Part shown: one piece after another, positions 41,929 to 52,120 of the stretch
How positions within the stretch are numbered: position 1 is the stretch's first letter
Layout: each line of letters begins with the position of its first letter
From: Pelomonas sp. CA6
GTDB lineage: Bacteria; Pseudomonadota; Gammaproteobacteria; Burkholderiales; Burkholderiaceae_C
Length of the DNA: 64,000 nucleotides
Direction: 5' to 3'
NCBI RefSeq assembly: GCF_022549225.1
Contig: NZ_JAKZFD010000008.1
Location: forward strand, 62,001-126,000
Notes under the pieces: model-generated
What the model was told of the DNA's origin: nothing
What the model saw: the letters and a program-made list of their open reading frames with translations, nothing else
The model's database searches: none
Translations under genes and position numbers: made by a program

Positions 41929-42674
41929 TGATGTGCTCCCAGGCTGAGGCCCAGCAGACGCTGCTGCAGCGCCTCGTCCTCGGCCAGTTCGGCCATGGCG
42001 CCGGCGTGCACGACGCGGCCGTCATCCATCACCGCGACCTGGTCGCCCAGGGCCTTGGCGACCATGAAGTTCTGCTCCACCAGCAGCACGGTGGTGTCGG
42101 TGCGCTTGAGTTCGCGCAGCGCGTCGACCAGGTTGCGCACCATGGCCGGCGCCAGCCCCTTGCTGGGCTCGTCGATCAGCAGCAGCCGGCGCGGCTCGAT
42201 CATCGCGCGGGCGATGGCCAGCATCTGCTTCTGCCCGCCCGAGAGCTTGCCGGCCGGGTAGAGCCAGAACTTCTTCAGCGCCGGAAAGAGGCCGAACAGC
42301 CATTCCAGCCGGCGCGTGTCGATGTCGTCCACCGAGCGCGCGCGCCGCGCCGCGAGCAGCAGGTTCTCCGCCACCGTCAGGTCGGCGAAGATGCCCATGT
42401 TCTCGGGCACGTAGGCGATGTCCCGCTGCGCGATCTCGGGCGTGTGCGCCCGCGTGCCAGGGCCGCCGATGGCCTCGCCGGCGAACTGCACCTGGCCCCG
42501 GCTGGCCGGCCACAGGCCCATGATGGTGCGCAGCGTGGTCGTCTTGCCCGCGCCATTGCGCCCCAGCAGCATGGTCAGCCGGCCCTGCGGCACGGCGAGG
42601 TCGACGCCATGCAGGATGTGGTACGCCCCGATGTGGGTGTGCACGCCCTGCAGGCTCAGCAGCGGCGCGCTCAT
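41925..42674 (-). CDS. livF: ABC transporter ATP-binding protein (LivF family)
   Basis: 249 residues. Walker A GRNGAGKTTT near residue 40, signature LSGGQKQMLAIARAM, Walker B LLLIDEPSKGLAP, and switch His replaced by the usual LivF-type VLLVEQN. ATG 42674 overlaps the livG stop (ATGA). It forms the heterodimeric ATPase with LivG. Confidence 0.92.
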   Translation of the reverse strand: MSAPLLSLQGVHTHIGAYHILHGVDLAVPQGRLTMLLGRNGAGKTTTLRTIMGLWPASRGQVQFAGEAIGGPGTRAHTPEIAQRDIAYVPENMGIFADLTVAENLLLAARRARSVDDIDTRRLEWLFGLFPALKKFWLYPAGKLSGGQKQMLAIARAMIEPRRLLLIDEPSKGLAPAMVRNLVDALRELKRTDTTVLLVEQNFMVAKALGDQVAVMDDGRVVHAGAMAELAEDEALQQRLLGLSLGAHQ

Positions 42675-43432
42675 GCGACGGCCTCCTCGGCCACGTCCAG
42701 CCCCAGGTAGGCGTTCTGCACCACCGGCGACGCGATCACCGCGGCGGGCTCGCCATCGGCCACCAGCTGGCCCTGGTGCAGCACGATGATGCGGTCCGCC
42801 AGCTCGCGCACCACATCCATCTTGTGCTCGACAAGCAGGATGGTGTGCTCGCCGCGCGCCTTCAGCGCGCGGATGAGGTCCAGGATCACCGGCACCTCGT
42901 CCACGCTCATGCCGGCGGTCGGCTCGTCGAACATATAGACCTTGGGGTCCAGCGCGATCAGCATCGCCACCTCCAGCTTGCGCTGGTCGCCATGCGGCAG
43001 GCTGGCGGCGACGGACTGCGCCTTGCCCTCCAGCCGCACCTGGCCGAGCACGGCCATCGCCTCGTCCAGCAGCTCGCGGTGCTGCAGCCACACCGACAGC
43101 ATGCGCAGCCCCAGGCCGCGCCGCGCCTGGATGGCCAGGCGCACGTTCTCCAGCACGGTGAGATGCGGAAACAGCTGCGTCAGCTGGAAAGCGCGACCCA
43201 GGCCCTTGCGCGTGCGCAGCGGCGCGCTCAGCCGGGTCAGGTCCTCGCCGTCGAGCAAGACCTGACCCTCGCTGGCCGGCAGCTGCCCGGAGATGAGGTT
43301 GAAGTAGGTGGTCTTGCCGGCGCCGTTGGGGCCGACGATGGCGGTCAGCGTGCCGGGGCGAAAGGCGCAGGACACCTGGTCCACCGCCACATGGCCGCCG
43401 AAGCGGATGGTGAGCTTGCGGGTTTCGAGCAT
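42671..43432 (-). CDS. livG: ABC transporter ATP-binding protein (LivG family)
   Basis: 253 residues. Walker A GPNGAGKTTYF near residue 37, Walker B VYMFDEPTAGMS, and switch His in LLVEHKMD. The signature reads LPHGDQRKLEVAM, further from LSGGQ than the usual LivG form LSYGEQR. A 14-base REP-like word (43255-43268) falls inside the gene. First of the livGFHM block, 91 bases after the binding-protein stop. Confidence 0.92.
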   Translation of the reverse strand: MLETRKLTIRFGGHVAVDQVSCAFRPGTLTAIVGPNGAGKTTYFNLISGQLPASEGQVLLDGEDLTRLSAPLRTRKGLGRAFQLTQLFPHLTVLENVRLAIQARRGLGLRMLSVWLQHRELLDEAMAVLGQVRLEGKAQSVAASLPHGDQRKLEVAMLIALDPKVYMFDEPTAGMSVDEVPVILDLIRALKARGEHTILLVEHKMDVVRELADRIIVLHQGQLVADGEPAAVIASPVVQNAYLGLDVAEEAVA

Positions 43433-43523
43433 GAGGATCCTGAACGATGAGCGGGGTCCGGGGCGCGGCCGGCGGACGCAGGCCCCGCAACGACGGCCTG
43501 CGTTCGCCCGGCGGCCGGCGCGG

Positions 43524-44732
43524 TCAGCGCTTGTTGCGGATGGGGACGTTCATCTCCTCGGGCCTGATCTCGCGCACCAGCTCGGGCACGCCCCAGGGGA
43601 AGGCCGGGTCCACCTTGATCTTGAAGTGGTACATGCTCTGCATGGCCTGGTGGTCCTCGGCGCGGAAGGTCATCCTGCCCTTGGGCGTCTCGAAGCTCAT
43701 GCCTTCCATGGCCTTGATCAGCTTGTTCGTCGTGGTGTCGCCGCCGGTCTTCTTCAGCGCCTCGACCACCGCGATCGCCGCGCTCATGCCGCCCGCGGTG
43801 AAGAAGTCGGGCGGCTGCTTGAACTGCTTGTAGTGGTTGGACACCAGCCATTCGTTGGCCGGGTTCTTCGGGATGCCGAAGTAGTAGTAGGCCGCGCCCT
43901 CCATGCCGGGGAACTGCTTGTACGCGGTCATCGCCGGCAGGATGTTGCCGCCGGTGGCGATCTCGATGCCGTAGCGCTTCAGGTCCAGGTCCGCGATCTT
44001 GAAGGGATTGCCCGCACCGGCCCAGATGATGAAGATCACCTTGCGGCCGGGCTGGTCCTTGAGCTTGTCGATCAGGCGCTGCGCGCCGGCGGTGAAGTCG
44101 GTGGTGCTGGTCGGCAGGTATTCCTCATGGACCACCTTGGCCTTCTTGATCGCGTCCTTGAAGGCCTTGACCCCGTCGCGGCCGAAGGCGTAGTCCTGCG
44201 CCAGCGTGGCGATCACGGTACCGGGCTTGTCCAGCGCGACGGCGTTGGCGATCGCGTCCTGCGAGCTGTTGCGGCCGGTGCGGAAGATGTATTTGTTCCA
44301 CTTGTCGCCGGTGATGGAATCGGCCACCGCGGGCTCCACCAGCAGGATCTTCTTGTACTCCTCGGCCACCGGCAGCAGGGCCAGCGCGACGCCGGAGGAC
44401 GAGGGTCCCACCGCCAGGTCGGCCTTGTCGTCGCCATAGGCGGCGGCCAGCAGGCTCTTGCCCACGTCGGGCTTGCCCTGGTCGTCCTTCTCGATCACGA
44501 CCAGCTTGCGTCCGGCCACGCTCATGCTGCCGCCGGTGGCGTAGTCCAGGCCCATCATGAAGCCGACCTGGGTCTGCTTGCCATAGGCCTCCAGCGGGCC
44601 GGTCTTGCTGTAGACGTGGGCGATGCGGATGTCCTTGCCCTGGGCCAGCGCAGGCGCCGCCGACCAGGGTGAGCAGGACAGGATGGCGGCCACGGCGGTG
44701 GCGCGCAGCAGCAGTTGCCGGCGAGCGTTCAT
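43524..44732 (-). CDS. ABC transporter substrate-binding protein of the sigma-54-controlled operon
   Basis: 402-residue type-1 periplasmic binding protein. The leader ILSCSPWSAAPALAQG follows ATG 44732, with AAGGAG 8 bases before it. IRIAHVYSKTGPLEAYGKQ opens the mature domain, and an aromatic-rich AAYYYFGIPKNPANEWL segment lies in the second lobe. It is the first gene of the transport operon and is preceded by a predicted sigma-54 promoter. The relatives I recall bind aromatic or carboxylate compounds rather than leucine; substrate not resolved. Confidence 0.9.
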   Translation of the reverse strand: MNARRQLLLRATAVAAILSCSPWSAAPALAQGKDIRIAHVYSKTGPLEAYGKQTQVGFMMGLDYATGGSMSVAGRKLVVIEKDDQGKPDVGKSLLAAAYGDDKADLAVGPSSSGVALALLPVAEEYKKILLVEPAVADSITGDKWNKYIFRTGRNSSQDAIANAVALDKPGTVIATLAQDYAFGRDGVKAFKDAIKKAKVVHEEYLPTSTTDFTAGAQRLIDKLKDQPGRKVIFIIWAGAGNPFKIADLDLKRYGIEIATGGNILPAMTAYKQFPGMEGAAYYYFGIPKNPANEWLVSNHYKQFKQPPDFFTAGGMSAAIAVVEALKKTGGDTTTNKLIKAMEGMSFETPKGRMTFRAEDHQAMQSMYHFKIKVDPAFPWGVPELVREIRPEEMNVPIRNKR

Positions 44733-44799
44733 GCGTTTGTCTCCTTGGTGAGGGCTGGCCGTCTCCTCGGAGGGACGGCTCTGTGGCATTGCACCGTTT

Positions 44800-44815
44800 T
44801 GCAAGGCCCGTGCCC
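44800..44815 (-). promoter_or_regulatory. Predicted sigma-54 promoter of the ABC-transporter operon
   Basis: Minus-strand reading GGGCACGGGCCTTGCA against consensus TGGCACG-N4-TTGCA: the GG and GC invariants are spaced exactly 10 bases and only the first base differs. Transcription would start near 44788, giving a leader of about 56 bases before ATG 44732. An inverted-repeat motif lies 120-170 bases upstream. Confidence 0.75.
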
Positions 44816-44933
44816 AGCGCCGCCGGCCCGGGGAAAACACCAAGACCCGCCCTGCTGAGCAGGCCCGCAGGCCAGCGCCGTCCGCAGGTCGCCCGCCGCG
44901 CTGCCTTGAAGATGGACGGCCGCCTCGGACCTA

Positions 44934-44972
44934 TGTCCGAAATTCAGACAGCGTCCGGATTCCAGTCAGACA
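44934..44972. promoter_or_regulatory. Predicted upstream activating sites (two)
   Basis: TGTCCGAAATTCAGACA (44934-44950) is a 17-bp inverted repeat (TGTCCGAA / TTCAGACA, 7 of 8). A looser copy, GTCCGGATTCCAGTCAGACA, follows at 44953-44972. Spacing from the sigma-54 promoter at 44800-44815 suits an activator acting by DNA looping. A similar word is found at 49116-49133. Confidence 0.6.
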
Positions 44973-44994
44973 AGACCTGACCCCGCGATGCGCG

Positions 44995-46602
<1,608 letters not shown>

Positions 46603-46725
46603 ACGGGGCGGTCAAACGGGTGGAGCGAGGCCTCAATGTAGCAGCGCCCTCCCCGCCGACGACAGAGTAAGACCCCGGGGCGCCGCGGGTGGACGGCCCC
46701 GGGGCCGAGCCCGGATCGCCAGCGA

Positions 46726-48954
46726 TCAGAAACGGTAGCTGGCGCTGGCCGTGACCTGGCGCGGCGGCCCGTAGTAGCCCGACAGCACGCCCAGCACCGG
46801 GATGTTGTAGCCATCCGTGCGGTAGGCCTTGTCGGTCAGGTTGCTGCCCTGCAGCGCGAAACTCCAGTGCGCATCGCGATCCCAGATCACGCCGGCCGAC
46901 AGCAGCGCATAGCCCGGCTGGGCCAGGATCTCGTTCAGGTCCGTGGTCGGATAGACCTTGCTGCGGTAGCTCAGCCCCAGCCGCGTGCGCAGCGTGCCGC
47001 CGAAGGGCATGGCGCTGCGGTTCTCCAGGTTCAGCGCGCCCTGCAGCTTGGGCGTGTTGCTGAACTTTTTCTGGTCGGCCACGTTGACGCCGCGGTCCAG
47101 GTACTCCTTGTACTTGGCCCGCACGGCGGCGATGTTGCCGCTGAGCGTCCAGGCGGCATGCGGGCGCCAGACGAACTCCAGCTCGCCGCCGTCCACCGTG
47201 GCGCGCCCGGCGTTGGTGAAGTCGCCAAAGAAGCCCGGCTGGCCGTTGGGCTGGGTGTAGGAGCTGAACACCGACAGCTGCACGTTCTTGTAGTTGTTGT
47301 GGAACAGCGCGGTGTTGATCTCCAGCCGCCCCTGGTCCAGCACCATCTTCGCGCCCAGCTCGTAGGAATCCAGCACCTCGTCCTTGAAGGGCTTGGCCGA
47401 GTCCGGCACCGAGGCGACGTTGGCGCGGATGTTGTAGCCGCCGGACTTGAAGCCGCGCGACGCGGTGGCGTACAGATTGGTGCTGCCGCTGAGCTTGTAG
47501 TCCAGCGCCAGCTTGGGCGCGGTGTTGCTGACCTCCAGGCGCTTGTCGAAGTCGCTCAGCGTCGCGATGGGCTTGCTGAAGCTGGCGTCCGAGAACGCCT
47601 GGTTGAGCACCACCGCGCGCTTGGTCTCCTGCGTGTAGCGCAGCCCGGCGCTCAGGCCCAGGCGGGGCGTCAGGCGCCAGCTCCAGTCGGCATAGGCGGC
47701 CTTGCCGCGCGTGAACACCGTGCCATTGGTGTTGCCGAAGCTGAGGTTGAGGAAGTTGTTCAGCACCGTGCCGCCGGCCTGGCCGTCGAAATGGTAGAGC
47801 CCCAGCACGCCGCTGTGGCTGCCGCCGCCGTCGTAGCTGAACTGCAGTTCGTTGCTGCGCGAATGGTCCTTGTAGCTGGCCTTCACGTCGGCGATCTTGC
47901 TGGGCAGGCCGTCGAAGTCGATCGCGGTCGCGGTGTCGCTGCGGCGGTAGGCGTGGATGTACTTGGCGTTCCAGGCTTCGGACAGGCGCAGCGTGGCGGT
48001 CAGCGCGTAGCCATTGCTGTCGGTGCGGTTGGCGTTGTCCATGCCGCTGTCGATGTCGTAGCGGCCGGTGGTGGCCGGTGTCTTGGCGGGATCGAAGGGA
48101 TTGACCGCCATGCGCTGGAAGCCGCGCATGTGGGAGCGGTCGCGCGTGTCGTCGGCGCTGAACTGCAGCGTGAAGGGCATCGCGGTGGGGAAGAAGCCCA
48201 GGCTGACGCGGCCGGCCTTGGTGTCCTGGTCGGAGACGTCGGAGCCGTCGTTCAGGTTCTTGCCATAGCCGTCGCGTTTGAGCGCGGCCAGCGCGATACG
48301 GGCGCGCCACTGGCCGTCGGCGCTGGCGCCACCCAGCGAACCGCTGGCGTTGAGCTGGCCGTGGGTGCCGGCGGCCAGGGTGATCTGGCCTTCGGTCCGC
48401 GTGGACAGCGGGCGCGACACATACTTCACCGCGCCGCCTATCGTGTTCTTGCCGTACAGCGTGCCCTGGGGCCCGCGCAGCACCTCGATGCGCTGGGTGT
48501 CGAAGACCTCCAGCAGCGCGCCCTGCGGACGGGCGATGTACACATCGTCCAGGTAGATGCCCACGCCCGGGTCCACGCCCCACAGCGGATCGGCCTGGCC
48601 CACGCCGCGGATGAAGGTGGTCAGCGTGGTGTTGCTGCCGCGCGCGGCATAGATGGTCAGGCTGGGCACCTGGCCCTGCAGGTCACCCAGGTTCTTGACG
48701 TTGAGCGTCTCCAGCGCCGCGGCCCCCAGCGCGGTGACGGCCACCGGCACGTCGCGCAGGCTTTCCTCGCGGCGGCGCGCCGTCACCGTCACGGTGTCCA
48801 GCCGGGCCGTCTCGGCGCGCGGCTCGTCGCGGGGCGGCGTGGCCGGCTCGGCGGACTGGGCCTGCGCCGGCAGCGCGCAGCAGGCCAGCAGCGCGGCCAG
48901 GCTCAAGGGGGTGTGTGCGCGGCGCAGGCCGGCGCGCAAGGACGTCTGGTTCAT
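46726..48954 (-). CDS. TonB-dependent outer-membrane receptor
   Basis: 742 residues. Sec leader ending ALPAQAQ, then TonB-box-like LDTVTVTARRREESLRDVPVAV, a plug domain (VPSLTIYAARGSN, RIEVLRGPQGTLYGKNTIGGAV), and a 22-strand barrel ending in the typical aromatic SASYRF. ATG 48954 has AGGAG upstream. The type resembles receptors for large or poorly diffusing organic ligands (FyuA/CirA-like annotations are generic). It has a sigma-54 promoter and lies just upstream of the activator gene on the same strand, so it probably feeds the ABC transporter. Confidence 0.92.
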   Translation of the reverse strand: MNQTSLRAGLRRAHTPLSLAALLACCALPAQAQSAEPATPPRDEPRAETARLDTVTVTARRREESLRDVPVAVTALGAAALETLNVKNLGDLQGQVPSLTIYAARGSNTTLTTFIRGVGQADPLWGVDPGVGIYLDDVYIARPQGALLEVFDTQRIEVLRGPQGTLYGKNTIGGAVKYVSRPLSTRTEGQITLAAGTHGQLNASGSLGGASADGQWRARIALAALKRDGYGKNLNDGSDVSDQDTKAGRVSLGFFPTAMPFTLQFSADDTRDRSHMRGFQRMAVNPFDPAKTPATTGRYDIDSGMDNANRTDSNGYALTATLRLSEAWNAKYIHAYRRSDTATAIDFDGLPSKIADVKASYKDHSRSNELQFSYDGGGSHSGVLGLYHFDGQAGGTVLNNFLNLSFGNTNGTVFTRGKAAYADWSWRLTPRLGLSAGLRYTQETKRAVVLNQAFSDASFSKPIATLSDFDKRLEVSNTAPKLALDYKLSGSTNLYATASRGFKSGGYNIRANVASVPDSAKPFKDEVLDSYELGAKMVLDQGRLEINTALFHNNYKNVQLSVFSSYTQPNGQPGFFGDFTNAGRATVDGGELEFVWRPHAAWTLSGNIAAVRAKYKEYLDRGVNVADQKKFSNTPKLQGALNLENRSAMPFGGTLRTRLGLSYRSKVYPTTDLNEILAQPGYALLSAGVIWDRDAHWSFALQGSNLTDKAYRTDGYNIPVLGVLSGYYGPPRQVTASASYRF

Positions 48955-49012
48955 GCTTGTCTCCTGTCTGCCGTCGGCCATGCATGGGCCGCGGCTTGCA
49001 GCAGCGGCTGGT

Positions 49013-49028
49013 TGCAAATGCCGTGCCG
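49013..49028 (-). promoter_or_regulatory. Predicted sigma-54 promoter of the TonB receptor gene
   Basis: Minus-strand reading CGGCACGGCATTTGCA against TGGCACG-N4-TTGCA: one mismatch at the first base, with exact GG-N10-GC spacing. Start near 49001 would leave about 47 bases before ATG 48954. Candidate activator sites lie at 49116-49174, some 90-160 bases upstream. Confidence 0.78.
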
Positions 49029-49115
49029 CCCGCACCGGGCTGCGGGCAAACCATGACTGCAGCGGCCACCAGGCGCCCCTGGCTTGGGCGACGCAGCCCG
49101 GTCAGGCCAGGCCAG

Positions 49116-49174
49116 CGTCCGAAAGGCAGACAGTCCGCCTGCGGGCATGGCGTCGGGCTGTCTGTATTCCGGTC
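49116..49174. promoter_or_regulatory. Predicted upstream activating region between divergent genes
   Basis: CGTCCGAAAGGCAGACAG (49116-49133) shares GTCCGAAA-N2-CAGACAG with the site at 44934. A second word, CTGTCTGTATTCCGGTC (49158-49174), holds the same half-sites in the opposite order. The region lies between the TonB receptor (minus strand) and the Bug-family gene (plus strand) and could influence both. Confidence 0.55.
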
Positions 49175-49299
49175 GGTGTCTGCGGCGCGAACAGGCGAAC
49201 CCGGCTACGCATCTGCCCGAGGTCCGGAGGCCGCGGCGCTGTGCACAATGGGCCCGCCCGCACCGGGTCCGACAGCACAACGACACGAGGAGAGCTTCC

Positions 49300-50328
49300 A
49301 TGTCCCGCTTGTTCCCGAACGCCGCCCCCGCCTCGTCCACGCCACGAGGCGCGCCCCGGCGCCGTGACCTGGTGTGGCTGGCCCTGATGGCCGGCCTGGG
49401 CCTGGCGGCGCCGGCCGCGTCCGCGGACAGCTGGCCCAGCAAGCCGGTGACGGTGATCGTGCCCTTCCCGGCCGGCGGTGGCACCGACGCCTTCGCGCGG
49501 CCGCTCAGCGCGGTGCTCACCCGTCAGCTGGGCAAGCAAGTGCTGATCGACAACAAGGGCGGCGCCGGCGGCACGCTGGGCGCCACGCTGGCCGCCAAGG
49601 CGGCGCCGGACGGCCACAGCTTCTTCATGGGCGCGGTCCACCACGCGATCGCACCGGCCATGTACCCGCGGCTGGACTACAAGCTGGAGGACGACTTCGT
49701 GCCGGTGGCGCTGCTGGCCAGCGTGCCCCAGGTCATCGTCGTGAACCCCAAGAACCTGCCGGCGAAGGACTTGAAGGGTCTGCTGGAGCAGGTGCGCAAG
49801 AACCCGGCGCGGCTCAACTACGGCTCGGCGGGCAATGGCACCTCGCACCACCTGGCCGGGGAGCTGTTCAAGCAGCAGACCCAGACCTTCATCACCCACA
49901 TCCCCTACCGCGGCGCCGGCCCCGCGCTGCAGGACCTGATCGCCGGTCAGGTGGACCTGATGTTCGACGGCCTGGGCTCGTCGGCCCAGCACATACGCGC
50001 GGGCCGCGTGAAGGCGCTGGCCGTCGCCGGCCCGCGCCGCGCGCCGGGCTTCCCCGACCTGCCCACCACGGTGGAGGCTGGCGTGCCCAGCTACCAGGTG
50101 GCCACCTGGTACGGCCTATGGGCCCCCAAGGGCACGCCCAAAGAGGTGGTCAGCGCGATGCAGGCCGAGCTGAAGAAAGCCTTCGCCACCGACGAGATCC
50201 GCCAGGCCTGGACGCAGCTGGGGGCCGAGACGCCCAACCTGTATGGCGAGGCCTTCGGCAAGTTCGTCGCCGCGGAGACTCGACGCTGGGCCGAGGTGGT
50301 CAAGACGTCCGGCGCGAAAATGGACTGA
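49300..50328 (+). CDS. Bug-family (TctC-like) tripartite tricarboxylate transporter substrate-binding protein
   Basis: 342-residue periplasmic binding protein of the Bug family, expanded in beta-proteobacteria. After the leader (LVWLALMAGLGLAAPAASA) comes WPSKPVTVIVPFPAGGGTDAFARPL, then NKGGAGGTLG and NYGSAGNGTSHHLAGELF, the classical ligand-gripping loops for a carboxylate. No TctA/TctB membrane genes are adjacent, as is usual for Bug proteins. The next gene, 2 bases later, is a malonyl-CoA synthetase, so malonate or a similar dicarboxylate is a plausible ligand. Confidence 0.93.
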   Translation: MSRLFPNAAPASSTPRGAPRRRDLVWLALMAGLGLAAPAASADSWPSKPVTVIVPFPAGGGTDAFARPLSAVLTRQLGKQVLIDNKGGAGGTLGATLAAKAAPDGHSFFMGAVHHAIAPAMYPRLDYKLEDDFVPVALLASVPQVIVVNPKNLPAKDLKGLLEQVRKNPARLNYGSAGNGTSHHLAGELFKQQTQTFITHIPYRGAGPALQDLIAGQVDLMFDGLGSSAQHIRAGRVKALAVAGPRRAPGFPDLPTTVEAGVPSYQVATWYGLWAPKGTPKEVVSAMQAELKKAFATDEIRQAWTQLGAETPNLYGEAFGKFVAAETRRWAEVVKTSGAKMD

Positions 50329-50330
50329 AC

Positions 50331-51881
50331 ATGAAGACCTCCACCTCCGCCAACCTCTTCGCCGCGCTGCGCGCGGGCTTCCCGGCCGACCTGGACCAAT
50401 GCGCGATCGAATGCGCCGACGCGCCCGGCGACGAACCGCTGCGCTACAGCTGGCGCGACCTCGAACGCGGCACCGCGATGATGGCCAACCTGCTGCAGAG
50501 CCTGGACCTGCCGCCGGCCAGCCGCATCGCCGTGCAGACCGAGAAAAGCGTGGAGGCGCTGATGCTCTACCTGGCCGTGCTGCGCGCCGGCCACGTCTAC
50601 CTGCCGCTGAACAACGCCTACCAGGCCGCCGAGCTGGCCTACTTCATCGACAACGCAGAGCCGGCCGTCTTCGTCTGCTCGGGCCGCCACCATGGCTGGG
50701 TCAGCAAGCTGGCTTTCCAGCGCGGCGTGGCCTGGGTCTTCACGCTGAACGAGGACCGCAGCGGCACGCTGCTGGACCGCGCCGCGCAAATGAGCGACCA
50801 GCACGAGCCCGCGCCCAAGGACGGGGACGAGCTCGCCGCCATCCTCTACACCAGCGGCACCACCGGGCGCAGCAAGGGCGCGATGCTGTCGCACCGCAAC
50901 CTGCTTTCCAACGCCCAGGTGCTGAAGGATTACTGGGGCTGGCGCGGCGACGACGTGCTGATCCACGCGCTGCCCATCTTCCATGTGCACGGGCTCTTCG
51001 TCGCGTCGCATGGCGCGCTGCTGGCCGGCGCCCGCATGATCTGGTTCGCCAAGTTCGACGCGCGCGCGGTGATTGGCCGCCTGCCCGAGGCCACGGTGTT
51101 CATGGGCGTGCCCACGCTGTACGTGCGCATGCTCGCCGAACCGGCGCTGACCCGCGAGGCCTGTGCGCGCATGCGGCTGTTCATCAGCGGTTCCGCGCCG
51201 CTGCTGATCGAGACCTTCCAGGACTGGCAGCGGCGCACCGGCCACACCATCCTGGAGCGCTATGGCATGAGCGAGACCATCATGCTGAGCTCCAACCCCT
51301 ACGAGCCGCCCGCCGGGCGTGTCGGCGGCACCGTGGGCCTGCCGCTGCCCGGCGTGGGCCTGCGCATCGTCGACGACGCGGGCCAACCCTGCGCCCGCGA
51401 CGAGATCGGCCACATCCAGGTGCGCGGCCCGAATGTCTTCGCCGGCTACTGGCGCATGCCCGAGAAGACCGCCGAGGAGTTCAGCGCCGACGGCTGGTTC
51501 AAGACCGGCGATGTCGGCAAGATGGACGAGCACGGCTATGTCACCATCGTCGGCCGCAGCAAGGACCTGATCATCAGCGGCGGCTACAACGTCTATCCGG
51601 CCGAGGTGGAGGGCTTCCTCAACGAGCTGCCCGGCGTCGCCGAGTCCGCCGTGGTGGGCGTGCCGCACCCGGACCTGGGCGAGGGCGTGGTCGCCATCGT
51701 CGTCCCCCGCCCCGGCGGCACGCCGCCCGACGGCGACGCGCTGATCGCCGCGCTGAAGGGCCGCATCGCCGGCTTCAAGGTGCCCAAGAAACTGCTCGTC
51801 CTGCCCGAGCTGCCGCGCAACGCCATGGGCAAGGTGCAGAAGAACCTGCTGCGCGAGCGCTGCCAGGATTTGTTCGCATGA
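50331..51881 (+). CDS. matB: Malonyl-CoA synthetase (MatB-type acyl-CoA ligase)
   Basis: 516-residue adenylate-forming enzyme. P-loop AILYTSGTTGRSKGAMLSH, LERYGMSET, and C-terminal Lys region PRNAMGKVQKN. The segments QTEKSVEALMLYLAVLRAG and YLPLNNAY, HALPIFHVHGLFVAS and RLFISGSAPLL match, from memory, Rhodopseudomonas MatB closely. Activity: malonate + ATP + CoA to malonyl-CoA. ATG 50331 lies 2 bases after the Bug-gene stop, so they form an operon. A methylmalonate or related substrate is the alternative. Confidence 0.85.
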   Translation: MKTSTSANLFAALRAGFPADLDQCAIECADAPGDEPLRYSWRDLERGTAMMANLLQSLDLPPASRIAVQTEKSVEALMLYLAVLRAGHVYLPLNNAYQAAELAYFIDNAEPAVFVCSGRHHGWVSKLAFQRGVAWVFTLNEDRSGTLLDRAAQMSDQHEPAPKDGDELAAILYTSGTTGRSKGAMLSHRNLLSNAQVLKDYWGWRGDDVLIHALPIFHVHGLFVASHGALLAGARMIWFAKFDARAVIGRLPEATVFMGVPTLYVRMLAEPALTREACARMRLFISGSAPLLIETFQDWQRRTGHTILERYGMSETIMLSSNPYEPPAGRVGGTVGLPLPGVGLRIVDDAGQPCARDEIGHIQVRGPNVFAGYWRMPEKTAEEFSADGWFKTGDVGKMDEHGYVTIVGRSKDLIISGGYNVYPAEVEGFLNELPGVAESAVVGVPHPDLGEGVVAIVVPRPGGTPPDGDALIAALKGRIAGFKVPKKLLVLPELPRNAMGKVQKNLLRERCQDLFA

Positions 51882-52120
51882 GCGCGCAAGGCCAGCCCCA
51901 GACGCCGGCGCCGACCACCGGCCTGGCGCCCAACAGCCACTGCCCGCGCTGCGGCGGCGACTTCCGCTGCGGCGCCGTGGGCGGCGACGCGCATTGCGAC
52001 TGCTTCGGCACGCGGCTGACCGACGCGCTGCGCCAGCAGCTCGCGCGCGACTACCCGCAAGGCTGCCTGTGCATGGGCTGCCTGCGTGAGCTGATCCGGC
52101 TCAGCGCTTCTTCAGCTTGA
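51878..52120 (+). CDS. Cysteine-rich CWC family protein
   Basis: 80 residues with eight Cys: CPRCGGDFRC, CDCFGTRL and CLCMGCLREL, the pattern of the CWC family, which probably binds zinc. Function unknown. The ATG overlaps the matB stop (ATGA), indicating cotranslation. Its last 20 bases overlap the convergent TetR gene. Confidence 0.85.
   Translation: MSAQGQPQTPAPTTGLAPNSHCPRCGGDFRCGAVGGDAHCDCFGTRLTDALRQQLARDYPQGCLCMGCLRELIRLSASSA

Noticed and set aside
44783-44804. TGGCATTGCACCGTTTTGCA as a forward sigma-54 site
   Set aside because: The GG to GC spacing is 4 or 14 bases rather than 10, and it points away from the downstream genes. The overlapping reverse-strand site fits much better.
49175-49299. 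Possible sigma-54 promoter for the Bug gene on the plus strand
   Set aside because: Only a chance GG-N10-GC pair (GGAGGCCGCGGCGC region) is present; the surrounding bases do not match TGGCAC or TTGC.
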